Source of the DNA: Microbacterium profundi
Lineage (GTDB): Bacteria > Actinomycetota > Actinomycetes > Actinomycetales > Microbacteriaceae
Reading direction: 5' to 3'
Length of the DNA stretch: 64,000 nucleotides
Assembly: GCF_000763375.1 (NCBI RefSeq)
Contig: NZ_JPSY01000001.1
Span: 620,001-684,000 of the forward strand
The translations under genes and the position numbers were made by a program. Below, piece after piece: positions 11,201 through 20,569 of this stretch (within the stretch, counting starts at the first letter, position 1; each line of letters opens with the position of its first letter). The notes beneath the pieces are model-generated. The model did not search any database, was not told the DNA's origin, and saw only the letters and a program-made list of their open reading frames with translations.

Positions 11201-12929
11201 AGTTCTCCATCTCCATGAGCGCGACGACATCCGCATCCAGGTCGTTGATCGCCGTGACGATCTTCGACTTCTGAGTGGCGAACAGCTCTGCCGTCTTCGC
11301 GCCGCGCGCTTCGGAGTTCTCACTCTGCAGCGTAGTGAAGTAGTTGAAGACGTTGAACGCGCCGAACTGCACATCGCCGCCGACCTCGGGGGGTGTGTCG
11401 CTGCGCGGGTTCTCGGTCGTGAACGTCGCCTTGTAGGCCGCGTCGCTCGCGTCATCGATCGCGATGACCGGCTGCAGGCGCCAGTCGTCGAAGCCGTACT
11501 GCAGCACGTAGCCGGTGTCGGCGAAGTCGACGACGTCGCCGTTTCGCACAGGATTGTCGGCCGTGAAGTACGGCTGCTCGCCCGTGTGAGCACCGCTGGT
11601 GACCTGCGAGTTCCAGCCGTCGTCGAGCAGGATGCGCTCGGCGCGGTTCGCGGCCGCGATGGCATCGGCGTCTGGACCGGGGCGCGTCGTCTCCGTGCTC
11701 TTGACGTTGAGCTCGCCGGGGTTCAGCCACAGCGTTCCGAAGTTGTACAGCTGGTGACTGGATGCCAGGCGATAGGTGCCGGCGGGTGCCACGAGCATGT
11801 TCTCGTATGCCTCGCGGTCGGTGCCGGTCACCGTCTCCGGAAGCGGAGTCGCTGCGGGAACGCCCACGCCTGCCGTGACGACGGAGACGTCCTGGACGGC
11901 TGCGGGCGAGATCTGGGTCTGACCGAAGTACTCCGAGACCGTGCCGGTGACCGAGACGAGGTCGCCGATCGCCAGAGTCGGGGCGAGCGCGTTCAGGAAG
12001 ACGAAGACGCCGTCTGATGCGCCGGGAGTGGCGTCGGTGTCTCCGCCGCTGCCGGCGGTCTGGATAGAGATGCCCTTGTAGCCGCCCACGCGGTAGTCGC
12101 CGGTGACGATGCCCTCGACGGTGACGGCCTGGCCGTTGAGCGGAGACACATCGGTCGTGCCCTGCACATCGGCGATCGACGCCGTGGTGGGGTCGACCGG
12201 GTCCGTGGGATCGGTGGGATCGGTCGGGTCGGTCGGATCCGTGACGCCGGAGCTCTGCGGCGTGATCGTCGCCGAGAGCGTGAAGTCGGCGCTGTTGTCG
12301 TCGGTGTCGGCGCCATCCGTGCGGTTCAGCGACTTGACGTCGGTGTTGCCCGCCGGCGGGGTCGCCGCGGCGGTCTCGAACGTGTTCGACGTGCCGTAGC
12401 CGAGAAGATCGACGACGCCGTCGGCGCCCGTGACCGATCCGGGGGTGAGTGTCACCGCAGCCGTGCCCTCGACAAGCGCCAGCGTGCCGTTGGTGCCGCT
12501 CGGAGTCAGCGTGGTGACGGCATCCGGGGTGGGCAGAGCGGCGCCGTTGGTGCCGTTGCTGTTGCCCTGGACGAGGAAGTACCCGCCGGCCGGGATCACA
12601 CCGGTCAGCGGCGCGACGCCGTTGAAGTTCGCGGTGCCTGTCGCCGAGCGGTACTGCAGCGACATGCCGTCGAGGGTGACGTCGGCGGCGGTCGGGTTGT
12701 ACAGCTCGACGAACTTGTTCGTGAACGCCGCTCCCGCGCTTCCGCCGGACAGGTACGCCTCGTTGATGACGACGCCCGTTCCTGCGGTGTCGGCGAAGGC
12801 GGGCGTGGCGACCAGTGCGCCTGCGCCGAGGGCGAAGACACAGGTCGCGGCAAGGGTGCCGATGCGGCCCCTGCCTGTGCGATGCGACACGGGAACCTTG
12901 AGGTTCCGGTCGTCAGGGGCTGACATCAT
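8250..12929 (-). CDS. Secreted ExeM/NucH-type nuclease fused to a 5'-nucleotidase
   Basis: A 1559-residue exported multidomain enzyme. In order: signal peptide (to AFADT, about residue 47), lamin-tail domain (about 50-200), a (TDP)n Pro/Thr linker near 235, an OB-fold-like segment (DVQGTTDVSPLNGQ onward), an endonuclease/exonuclease/phosphatase domain (FNVFNYF, LLLGDFNAYG, ASDHDPVIVG; about 525-820), and a UshA-type metallophosphoesterase/5'-nucleotidase (TINDFHGRI, AGDLIGA, AGNHEFDQG, SAHTHLAYNQ, then a C-terminal substrate domain with NPGGIRANLTY; about 830-1340). Ig-like repeats and a hydrophobic tail (LDWLWGLITGWF) close it, without an LPXTG motif. Together the activities could cut extracellular DNA and dephosphorylate the nucleotides for uptake. 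GAGGAG precedes the paired ATGs at 12929/12926. Confidence 0.93.
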   Translation of the reverse strand: MMSAPDDRNLKVPVSHRTGRGRIGTLAATCVFALGAGALVATPAFADTAGTGVVINEAYLSGGSAGAAFTNKFVELYNPTAADVTLDGMSLQYRSATGTANFNGVAPLTGVIPAGGYFLVQGNSNGTNGAALPTPDAVTTLTPSGTNGTLALVEGTAAVTLTPGSVTGADGVVDLLGYGTSNTFETAAATPPAGNTDVKSLNRTDGADTDDNSADFTLSATITPQSSGVTDPTDPTDPTDPTDPVDPTTASIADVQGTTDVSPLNGQAVTVEGIVTGDYRVGGYKGISIQTAGSGGDTDATPGASDGVFVFLNALAPTLAIGDLVSVTGTVSEYFGQTQISPAAVQDVSVVTAGVGVPAATPLPETVTGTDREAYENMLVAPAGTYRLASSHQLYNFGTLWLNPGELNVKSTETTRPGPDADAIAAANRAERILLDDGWNSQVTSGAHTGEQPYFTADNPVRNGDVVDFADTGYVLQYGFDDWRLQPVIAIDDASDAAYKATFTTENPRSDTPPEVGGDVQFGAFNVFNYFTTLQSENSEARGAKTAELFATQKSKIVTAINDLDADVVALMEMENSVRFGKPVDTALADLVDGLNADAGSDVWDFVPTPEALLSTDTDVITNAIIYKTDAVTPVGDSATVVDETVWGNAREPIAQTFDLDGKIVSVVANHFKSKSGDGDEPADGQGRFNADRTAQAQSLLGFTETLAETSGSEDILLLGDFNAYGQEDPIDVFAQAGWTDLVPAKAAGQYTYTFDGELGSLDHAIASPSLTESVTGAEVWGINAAEWSDRGYSFGAAESGTPFRASDHDPVIVGVSSEIPPVSIDIATINDFHGRIEADGVAAGAAVLAGAVKSVRDANPNTVFAAAGDLIGASTFTSFINDDNPTIDALNAAGLDVSAAGNHEFDQGWEDLRDRVQDRADWEYTSSNVFLTETGETALAPAWVKELDGVRVGFIGAVTEELDSLVSPEGISDLEVRGIVDSVNAVADDLTDGDSANGEADVLVLLVHEGATSTDASSITPESALGEIVAGVDDSVSAIVSAHTHLAYNQVIDGRPVISAGKYGENFGLMNLQVDPETKELLSISNEIKPLTKTEKDPVTGKDVITPLYDADGDVQAIVDAAKAEADILGAESVGAITGDFNRALQSDGAENRGGESTIGNFVADVHKWATGADIAIMNPGGIRANLTYAGTGGQDADGNVTFREAATVQPFANTLVTLNLTGAQLKGVLEEQWQPAGASRPFLKLGLSEGLQYTYDPTAAAGERITSITLNGEPIDPAASYVVAANSFLAAGGDNFFTFAEGTGKADTGKIDLQSMVDWFDANGTASPDLAQRAVGATLSAADADGYSAGDQVTIDLSSLAFSGGDPAPAEVSVSLGDTVLATGAVDPTIINTTDEAGRASLTFTVPEGVTGEQQLTVATADGTSVQVPFTITGEDGGGEFVGTVEVGAKTVSAGKNLTVTGADFEPGETVAISLESKKGKVIDLGTAVVNEDGTFTSSVTVPKKTDAGKYTVIVAQEDGDQATGTVTVNRGNGNGNGGGVVRDVLDWLWGLITGWF

Positions 12930-13046
12930 CGGTGCTGACTCCTCGGTCTGATCGAACGGCAGCTCGGGAAGGACTGCCGCGGTATGCGCTCACAGCGCGC
13001 ACACATGTTGAGGAGCCTACGGAGCGGCGCCGACATCCTCAATGGT

Positions 13047-13068
13047 GTTCACCCATTGCTAACCAGAG
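13047..13068. promoter_or_regulatory. Possible PHO box upstream of the nuclease/5'-nucleotidase gene
   Basis: GTTCACCCATT followed by GCTAACCAGAG lies about 120-140 nt before the start at 12929. The first 11-mer matches the Streptomyces PHO-box unit well; the second is degenerate and the motif is in reverse orientation relative to the gene. This is a weak inference supported by the phosphate-scavenging nature of the product. Confidence 0.22.
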
Positions 13069-13091
13069 CGCCATGTAGCCCAGGACGATGG

Positions 13092-13901
13092 TCAAGCCGG
13101 AGCAGAGTCCTCGAATGCCTCGACCTCGAGTTCCCAGCGGTCCTTCGCCAGGCGATACCAGATGTAGAACGCGAAGCCGGAGAACACAGCCCACTCGATC
13201 GCGTAGAAGATGTTCAGCCAGTTGACGGTGCTGAGTTCATCCGGCGCGGGCGATGCGATGTCGATGAGCCCCTCCGGCGCATCGACGGACGCGAGGTACG
13301 GGCGATAGACCGACAGCTCTTCGACATCGTGCCACTGACCGAGCAGCATGGCGGGTGACATCTTGTTCATCGCCAACGGGTCGTCGGCGGGTGGAAGGCC
13401 CGGTCCCTCATCCGAGATCACGCGACCGGTGATCGTCGCCTCGGCGCCTGCGGCGTTCTTCTCCAGAGCGGATGCCGCGGCATCCGCCGTCTCGCGATCC
13501 GCAGCCCATCCGACCGCGACCGCGATCGAGGTGGCATCGTCGACGCGGAGCTGCCCTGTCACCCAGTAGCCCTCGGCGCCGTCGTTGAAGCGCGAGGACA
13601 CGACCAGGAAGTCACCTGCGACCCACGTGCCCTCGGTCTCGACGCGCTGCCCGACGTAGGGCTCCGGCAGATACTCGCCGGGTTCGACGACATCGGTGAG
13701 CGGTCGCACATCTTCCGTGATCCCGGCGGGCGGTGGCTCGGTGTCGATTGCGCGCTCGAACTGCCACTGTCCGAGGAAGGCGAACACACCGGCGACGACG
13801 AGCGCCAGCACGAGCACGCCGATCCAGCGCGGGCGCAGCATGACCTCGCGCAGCGTCGGCGGAAACTCCCGCGAAGTCGTCACGATCTGCGTGCCGTTCA
13901 A
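13092..13901 (-). CDS. SURF1 family protein
   Basis: A 269-residue inner-membrane protein with the SURF1 layout: a membrane helix at about residues 27-45 (WIGVLVLALVVAGVFAFLGQWQ), a long extracytoplasmic domain, and a second helix at about 228-248 before a basic cytoplasmic tail. PRWIGVLV...LGQWQFERA and a Tyr-rich YAIEWAVFSGFAFYIWYR end are family signatures. SURF1 proteins assist heme-copper oxidase assembly. The start is uncertain: TTG 13901 overlaps the stop of the upstream GuaB-like gene and gives coupling, GTG 13883 is an alternative; neither has a clear Shine-Dalgarno. Confidence 0.85.
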   Translation of the reverse strand: MNGTQIVTTSREFPPTLREVMLRPRWIGVLVLALVVAGVFAFLGQWQFERAIDTEPPPAGITEDVRPLTDVVEPGEYLPEPYVGQRVETEGTWVAGDFLVVSSRFNDGAEGYWVTGQLRVDDATSIAVAVGWAADRETADAAASALEKNAAGAEATITGRVISDEGPGLPPADDPLAMNKMSPAMLLGQWHDVEELSVYRPYLASVDAPEGLIDIASPAPDELSTVNWLNIFYAIEWAVFSGFAFYIWYRLAKDRWELEVEAFEDSAPA

Positions 13902-15019
13902 GAGTGGTAGGGCGCGAGCACGACCTCGACGCGTTGGAACTCCTTGAGGTCGGAGTACCCGGTGGTCGCCATCGATTTGCGGAGAGCTCCGATGAGGTTG
14001 GCCGTTCCGTCTGCGACCGGGGCCGGCCCGTAGAGGATCTCCTCCAGCGTGGCGATGCCGTCGACCGCGACACGCCGGCCGCGGGGAAGCTGCGGGTGGT
14101 GCGCCTCAGGACCCCAGTGGAACCCGTGACCCGGAGCATCCGTCGCCCGTGCCAGAGCGACGCCGAGCATGACAGCATCCGCACCCATGGCGAGCGCCTT
14201 GACGATGTCTCCCGACGTGCCGACGCCGCCGTCGGCGATCACGTGCACGTAGCGTCCGCCAGACTCGTCGAGGTAGTCGCGACGCGCTGCGGCGACGTCC
14301 GAGACGGCGGTCGCCATCGGGGCGTGGATGCCGAGAACCGCCCGCGTCGTGGACGCCGCTCCCCCACCGAATCCGACGAGCACGCCGGCCGCGCCAGTGC
14401 GCATCAGGTGCAGGGACGCGGTGTAGGTGGCGGCGCCGCCGACGATCACGGGGACGTCGAGGTCGTAGATGAACTTCTTCAGGTTCAGCGGCTCGGCGAC
14501 GCTGGAGACGTGCTCGGCCGACACCGTCGTGCCGCGGATGACGAACAGGTCGACGCCGGCTGCGACCACGGTCTCGTAGAGCTCCTGCGTGCGCTGCGGC
14601 GTGAGCGAGCCCGCGACCGTGACGCCCGCTTCGCGGATCTCGGCGAGGCGGGCCTTGATGAGTTCGGGCTTGATCGGCTCGGAGTAGAGCTGCTGCATGC
14701 GCACGGTGGCCTTGTCGGCCGGGAGACCGGCGATCTCGGCGAGCAGCGGCTCCGGATCTTCGTAGCGCGTCCAGACACCCTCGAGGTCGAGCACGCCGAG
14801 GCCGCCGAGCTGGCCCAGCATGATCGCGGTCTTGGGGCTGACGACCGAGTCCATCGGCGCACCGATGATCGGAGTGTCGAACTGGTAGGCGTCGATCGAC
14901 CACCCGGTCGAGACGTCCTCCGGGTTGCGGGTTCGCCGTGACGGCACCACGGCGATGTCGTCGAACGTGTACGCGCGACGTGCGCGCTTGCCTCGACCGA
15001 GTTCGATGTCCATGCTCAC
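13898..15019 (-). CDS. GuaB3-type IMP dehydrogenase-related protein
   Basis: A 373-residue TIM-barrel protein of the IMPDH/GMPR superfamily without CBS domains, matching the actinobacterial GuaB3 (Rv3410c-like) group. The usual IMPDH catalytic loop (GSICTTR in the true guaB of this window) reads GGGAASTTR here, so the nucleophilic Cys is replaced; YDLDVPVIVGGAAT, GGRYVHVIADGGVGTSG and the late SMATTGYSDLKEFQ are group-typical. IMP dehydrogenase activity is therefore doubtful and its role is open. GTG 15019 has TAGGCT 6 nt upstream (leaderless pattern); ATG 15013 in the same frame is the alternative. The stop overlaps the SURF1 start. Confidence 0.9.
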   Translation of the reverse strand: MSMDIELGRGKRARRAYTFDDIAVVPSRRTRNPEDVSTGWSIDAYQFDTPIIGAPMDSVVSPKTAIMLGQLGGLGVLDLEGVWTRYEDPEPLLAEIAGLPADKATVRMQQLYSEPIKPELIKARLAEIREAGVTVAGSLTPQRTQELYETVVAAGVDLFVIRGTTVSAEHVSSVAEPLNLKKFIYDLDVPVIVGGAATYTASLHLMRTGAAGVLVGFGGGAASTTRAVLGIHAPMATAVSDVAAARRDYLDESGGRYVHVIADGGVGTSGDIVKALAMGADAVMLGVALARATDAPGHGFHWGPEAHHPQLPRGRRVAVDGIATLEEILYGPAPVADGTANLIGALRKSMATTGYSDLKEFQRVEVVLAPYHS

Positions 15020-15087
15020 CCGTCCAGCCTACCCGGCCCGCAGGCCCGTGCCGGAGTCTGCTGCTGCAGTGCGCCCAGCATCCGCCC

Positions 15088-15230
15088 GCGAGGTGTCGCT
15101 TGGTGTCGCGTCACGCGCCGCCATGCGGCATCAAGAACCACCTCCCGGAATGTGCCAGGCCATCCGTCCGACGGAGGTGGCGCAATGGGCCGCTTCGCGC
15201 GCGCCGACGCGGCAGAAAGAGACACCTCCC
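15088..15230. repeat. Two copies of the 60-bp palindromic repeat family
   Basis: Copies lie at 15088-15147 and 15173-15230. Each opens with GAGGTG(T/G)CGC and closes with an approximate complement ending CACCTCCC. They sit in the gap between the GuaB-like gene and OsmC, 3' of OsmC. The rest of this gap holds only the GGCGGGT tandem repeat. Confidence 0.8.
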
Positions 15231-15233
15231 GCG

Positions 15234-15302
15234 CTGGCGGGTGGCGGGTGGCGGGTGGCGGGTGGCGGGTGGCGGCCGGCGGGTGGCGGGTGGCAGGTGG
15301 CG
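15234..15302. repeat. Tandem 7-bp GGCGGGT microsatellite
   Basis: About nine near-perfect GGCGGGT units, interrupted by one GGCGGCC and one GGCAGGT variant. It lies immediately 3' of repeat copy 15173-15230, outside any supported gene, and is probably prone to slippage. Confidence 0.9.
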
Positions 15303-15338
15303 CAGCCGATCGGGCTATCAGTTCCGTGGGGCGGATGC

Positions 15339-15890
15339 TCAGACCAGAGTGCTGGAGGTCGACACCGGGTTCGAGAAGAGGTCGAGAACCGGGCAGTGCT
15401 CGTCGACGACCTTGCGGAGATTCGCGTACTCGTCTGCACTGTTCGGGCCCGAGATGTCGATCTTCAGGCGCACGTCGTGGAATCCGGCACGGCCTGACTC
15501 GTCGATCCCGAAGAGCTTCTGGACGTTGAGGTCGCCCTCCGCCGTGATCTCGATCTCGTCGATCGTCAGGCCCAGCGCCTGCGCGTACAGGCGGAACACG
15601 ACGACCTGGCATGAGACCAGCGCGCCGAGCGCGTACTCGACCGGGCTCGCTGCCGCATCGTCACCGGCGAGCGCGCCTGGCTCGTCGACGAGGAAGCGGT
15701 GCTTGCCTGCACGCACCTCGGTGCCCACCGATCCGACGCCGCGGCCGACGACCTTGTAGGTGATCTCGGCGTTCGCCGGGTCGGCGGCGATGCGCTCGTT
15801 CCACGCCGTACCCGCATCGGTGAGGCGCTGTGCGCGCTCATCGGGGGTGACATCGGCGATGGGTGCGGTCTGGTCCTGGAGAAGAGTCAT
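15339..15890 (-). CDS. OsmC family protein
   Basis: A 183-residue protein of the OsmC/Ohr superfamily of thiol-dependent peroxidases. Two conserved cysteines are visible: one in ALVSCQVVVF near residue 95 on the central helix, and one in VDEHCPVLDL near residue 165. The N-terminus has an additional about 35 residues compared with short OsmC members. It probably reduces organic hydroperoxides in the cytoplasm. ATG 15890 is preceded by TATCGT at 6 nt, a leaderless pattern; the frame is open upstream without homology. It is followed by repeats rather than a standard terminator. Confidence 0.88.
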   Translation of the reverse strand: MTLLQDQTAPIADVTPDERAQRLTDAGTAWNERIAADPANAEITYKVVGRGVGSVGTEVRAGKHRFLVDEPGALAGDDAAASPVEYALGALVSCQVVVFRLYAQALGLTIDEIEITAEGDLNVQKLFGIDESGRAGFHDVRLKIDISGPNSADEYANLRKVVDEHCPVLDLFSNPVSTSSTLV

Positions 15891-16013
15891 GACGCGACGA
15901 TAACGGCGACTCTCGTGCGGGGCGACGGATGCCGTCATCCGGCGTCACATCACGTCACGCGGCGTTTTCTTGACCGCCGCGCATCGCGGCATCCGTTCGG
16001 GAGCAGCATGCGC

Positions 16014-16328
16014 CTATGTCGTGGCGCGTGCGGCGCGCTTCTCCTGCTGGTAGACGCGGATCGCCTCGTAGCGCTCGGCGGAGCGTGCCTTGCGCTTGGT
16101 GGCCTCCTGCTCGCGGTTCTTCGGCGGCGCGGAAGTCACGAGGGCGTCGAGAAGCGCACGGGTCGCCAGTTCGATCTCTGCGACGGCGTGGTCGAAGACC
16201 TCCTGATTCGCCCTGGAGGGCGCGTTCGTGCCGGAGATCTTGCGCACGAACTGCACGGCGGCGTCGTGGCACTCCTCGTCGGTCGCGGCAGGTTCCAGGT
16301 TGTTCAACGGGACGATGTTGCGGCACAT
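16014..16328 (-). CDS. DUF2277 domain protein
   Basis: A 104-residue protein with the family's fixed N-terminus MCRNIVPLNNLEP, two predicted helices (EECHDAAVQFVRKISG, EVFDHAVAEIELATRALLDAL) and a basic C-terminal tail rich in Lys/Arg. DUF2277 proteins have no established function. ATG 16328 is preceded by TAGCGT at 6 nt (leaderless pattern). It lies between repeat copies and OsmC and does not seem to share an operon with either. Confidence 0.85.
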   Translation of the reverse strand: MCRNIVPLNNLEPAATDEECHDAAVQFVRKISGTNAPSRANQEVFDHAVAEIELATRALLDALVTSAPPKNREQEATKRKARSAERYEAIRVYQQEKRAARATT

Positions 16329-16350
16329 GCCAGCACGCTACGCCGGTTCA

Positions 16351-16520
16351 CGAGGTGGCGCGAGTGGCCGCGTCCTGGCGGCGCAAGCGGCACGAAGCGA
16401 CACCTCCCGCAGCAGGTCGCGCGCCCTCGCCGCAGGAGGTGGTCGAAGAGGCCGCATCACGGCGGCGCACGCGGCACAAAGCGACACCTCCCGCAGCGGC
16501 ACCTCCCGCAGCAGGTGGCG
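16351..16520. repeat. Two copies plus a partial copy of the 60-bp palindromic repeat
   Basis: Copies at 16351-16409 and 16434-16493 both end in GCGACACCTCCCGCAGC; 16491-16520 is a truncated head-to-head remnant (CACCTCCCGCAGCAGGTGG). The cluster fills the gap between DUF2277 and guaB and lies 3' of guaB, where a terminator would be expected. Confidence 0.8.
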
Positions 16521-16531
16521 CCGGCGAAGGC

Positions 16532-18271
<1,740 letters not shown>

Positions 18272-19588
18272 GTGGGACCCACGTCTACAGCCGTCCGACG
18301 CGTCCGGCCATGGTTGGTCGCGCTCCTCGGCGTGCTGATCGCTCTATCAGCTCTGGTGCTCCAGCCACCGGCATCCGCCCTCGCAGACGAGACGGATGAC
18401 GGCCAGGAGATCACCGATTTCTACTTCGCCGGGGTGATCACGTTCGATGACGAACCGATCCCCGACGTCACCGTCAAGATCGAGGGGAACGGCTTCGATG
18501 CCGAGACCGAGACGGATGCCGAGGGCAAGTGGCGACTCTATGTTCCGGAGAAGGATGCCTACACGCTCACCGTCGATGAGGACACGCTCCCCGAGGGCGT
18601 GATCGTCGAGGGCGACTCCGCGTCGCAGGAGGTGGAGTTCGCGCTCACGAACACGAAGATCGTGAACCTGTTCCTCGGTGAGGGAGTGCGAGAGACGACG
18701 TCGTTCATCGATCAGCTGCTCTCCCGCATCGTGGGCGGACTGAACTTCGGTCTGCTGCTGGGTCTGGCATCCATGGGCGCCGCCCTCATCTACGGCACGA
18801 CGCGCCTGTCGAACTTCGCCCATGGCGAGATGGTCACCTGGGGCGCTGTGGTCGCGCTGCTCTTCACGACCTTCTGGAATCTGCCCCTCTGGCTCGGCAT
18901 CATCGCCGCAGTCATCGGCGGCGGACTGCTGGGGCTCGCGCTGGATGCCGGTCTCTGGCGTCCGCTCCGGCGAAGAGGCCTCGGCATCGTGCAGCTGATG
19001 ATCGTCAGCATCGGGCTCTCGCTGGCGCTGCGCTACGTCCTTCAGTACATGATCGGCGGCAGCACGTTCCAGTTGCAGGGTGCGAGCCCGACGCCGATCA
19101 AGTTCGGTCCGATCTCGCTGTCGTACATCGACATGATCGGCATGGGCACGAGCATTGTCGTCATCCTCGGCGTGGCCTTCTTCCTCACCCGCACCAGGGT
19201 CGGCAAGGCCACCAGGGCCATCTCCGACAATCCGCAGCTGGCCGCGGCATCCGGAATCGACGTCGACAAGGTCGTGCGGATCGTATGGGTGCTCGCAGGA
19301 GTCCTCGCGGCGATCTCCGGCGTGCTGTGGGCGTATTTCCGCCCAGGGGTGAAGTGGGACATGGGCATGCAGATGCTGCTGCTCATCTTCTGCGCCATCA
19401 CACTCGGCGGCCTCGGCTCCGCGATCGGCGCGCTCATCGGCTCGATCATCGTCGGCCTGGCCGTCGAGGTCTCGACGCTGCTGGGCGTGCCGTCCGATCT
19501 CAAGTACGCCACCGCGCTGGTCGCGCTGATCGTGATCCTTCTCGTCAGGCCGCAGGGCCTGCTCGGGCGCAGGGAAAGGCTGGGCTGA
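18272..19588 (+). CDS. livH: LivH-type ABC permease with N-terminal extracellular domain
   Basis: A 438-residue branched-chain-amino-acid-type permease. GTG 18272 is chosen because GGAGG lies 5 nt upstream. Residues 1-40 form a signal-like hydrophobic segment ending ASALA; residues about 45-130 form an exported beta-sandwich of carboxypeptidase-regulatory type (FAGVITFDDEPIPDVTVKIEG, DAEGKWRLYVPEKDAYTL). The permease core starts near residue 150 with LivH signatures IYGTTRLSNFAHGE and LRYVLQYMIGG and ends with LLVRPQGLLG. The added domain is unusual for LivH (normally about 300 residues) and may contact the binding protein or cell wall. First gene of livHMGF. Confidence 0.88.
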   Translation: MGPTSTAVRRVRPWLVALLGVLIALSALVLQPPASALADETDDGQEITDFYFAGVITFDDEPIPDVTVKIEGNGFDAETETDAEGKWRLYVPEKDAYTLTVDEDTLPEGVIVEGDSASQEVEFALTNTKIVNLFLGEGVRETTSFIDQLLSRIVGGLNFGLLLGLASMGAALIYGTTRLSNFAHGEMVTWGAVVALLFTTFWNLPLWLGIIAAVIGGGLLGLALDAGLWRPLRRRGLGIVQLMIVSIGLSLALRYVLQYMIGGSTFQLQGASPTPIKFGPISLSYIDMIGMGTSIVVILGVAFFLTRTRVGKATRAISDNPQLAAASGIDVDKVVRIVWVLAGVLAAISGVLWAYFRPGVKWDMGMQMLLLIFCAITLGGLGSAIGALIGSIIVGLAVEVSTLLGVPSDLKYATALVALIVILLVRPQGLLGRRERLG

Positions 19589-19591
19589 CGC

Positions 19592-20569
19592 ATGGACTTC
19601 GGAAACATCTTCGGCAACACCGCCTCTTATCTCTTCAGCCCCACGACGATCGCGTACGCGCTCGCCGCCACCGGACTCGCCGTGCACTTCGGCTACGGCG
19701 GACTGCTCAACTTCGGCATGGCCGCGTTCATGGCGGTCGGCGGCTACGGGTATGCGATCTCGATCCTCAGCTTCGGATTCCCCTGGTGGGCCGGCGTGCT
19801 CGCGGGCGTGCTCGCCGGTGCGCTGTTCGCTCTGGTCCTCGGCATCCCGACTCTTCGTCTGCGCGCCGACTATCTCGCCATCGCGACGATCGCGACCGCC
19901 GAGGTGGTCAGGCTGCTCTTCCTCACCGAGCTGTTCCGCGAATGGACCAACTCGGCAGGCGGTCTCTCCGGATACCATCAGAGCTTCCGCGACATGAACC
20001 CGTTCCCGCCCGGAATCTACGGCTTCGGCCCGTGGACCTACAACGAGAACGACCTGTGGGTGCGCGTGTTCGGCGTGCTGGTGCTCGCTCTGTCGGTGCT
20101 TCTCGTGTGGGCGCTGATGCGCAGCCCGTGGGGCCGGGTGCTCAAGGGCATCCGCGAGGACGAGGATGCGGTGCGCTCGCTCGGCAAGAACGTGTTCGCG
20201 TACAAGATGCAGGCGCTCGTGGTCGGTGGCGTCATCGGCGCTCTCGGCGGCGTCGTCTTCGTCCTGCCGTCCGCCGTGATCCCCGGCAGCTATTCGACAT
20301 CGCTGACGTTCTTCCTGTGGACGATCCTGCTGCTGGGAGGGGCTGCGACCGTCTTCGGCCCGACGCTGGGCGCCGTGCTGTTCTGGGTCGTGTTCGCCTT
20401 CCTCGGCGGCCTGCTGCCCGAGATGGCGCGCGTCGGCTGGTTGCCGATGACCACGAACCAGGCCGACGTGGTCCGCTACATCGTGATCGGCATCGTGCTG
20501 ATGCTGATCGTGATCTTCCGGCCGCAGGGCATCCTCGGAAACAAGAGGGAGATGACCTTTGTCAAGTAA
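19592..20569 (+). CDS. livM: Branched-chain amino acid ABC permease LivM
   Basis: A 325-residue permease paired with LivH. About eight membrane helices are visible, with the family segments YGGLLNFGMAAFMAVGGYGYA near residue 38, LRADYLAIATIATAEVVRLL near 90, the cytoplasmic coupling loop GRVLKGIREDEDAVRSLGKN near 180 and the terminal FRPQGILGNKREM. The start is 3 nt after the livH stop, and its end overlaps the livG TTG start by 11 nt, showing tight coupling. The transported substrate cannot be decided from the permease alone. Confidence 0.93.
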   Translation: MDFGNIFGNTASYLFSPTTIAYALAATGLAVHFGYGGLLNFGMAAFMAVGGYGYAISILSFGFPWWAGVLAGVLAGALFALVLGIPTLRLRADYLAIATIATAEVVRLLFLTELFREWTNSAGGLSGYHQSFRDMNPFPPGIYGFGPWTYNENDLWVRVFGVLVLALSVLLVWALMRSPWGRVLKGIREDEDAVRSLGKNVFAYKMQALVVGGVIGALGGVVFVLPSAVIPGSYSTSLTFFLWTILLLGGAATVFGPTLGAVLFWVVFAFLGGLLPEMARVGWLPMTTNQADVVRYIVIGIVLMLIVIFRPQGILGNKREMTFVK

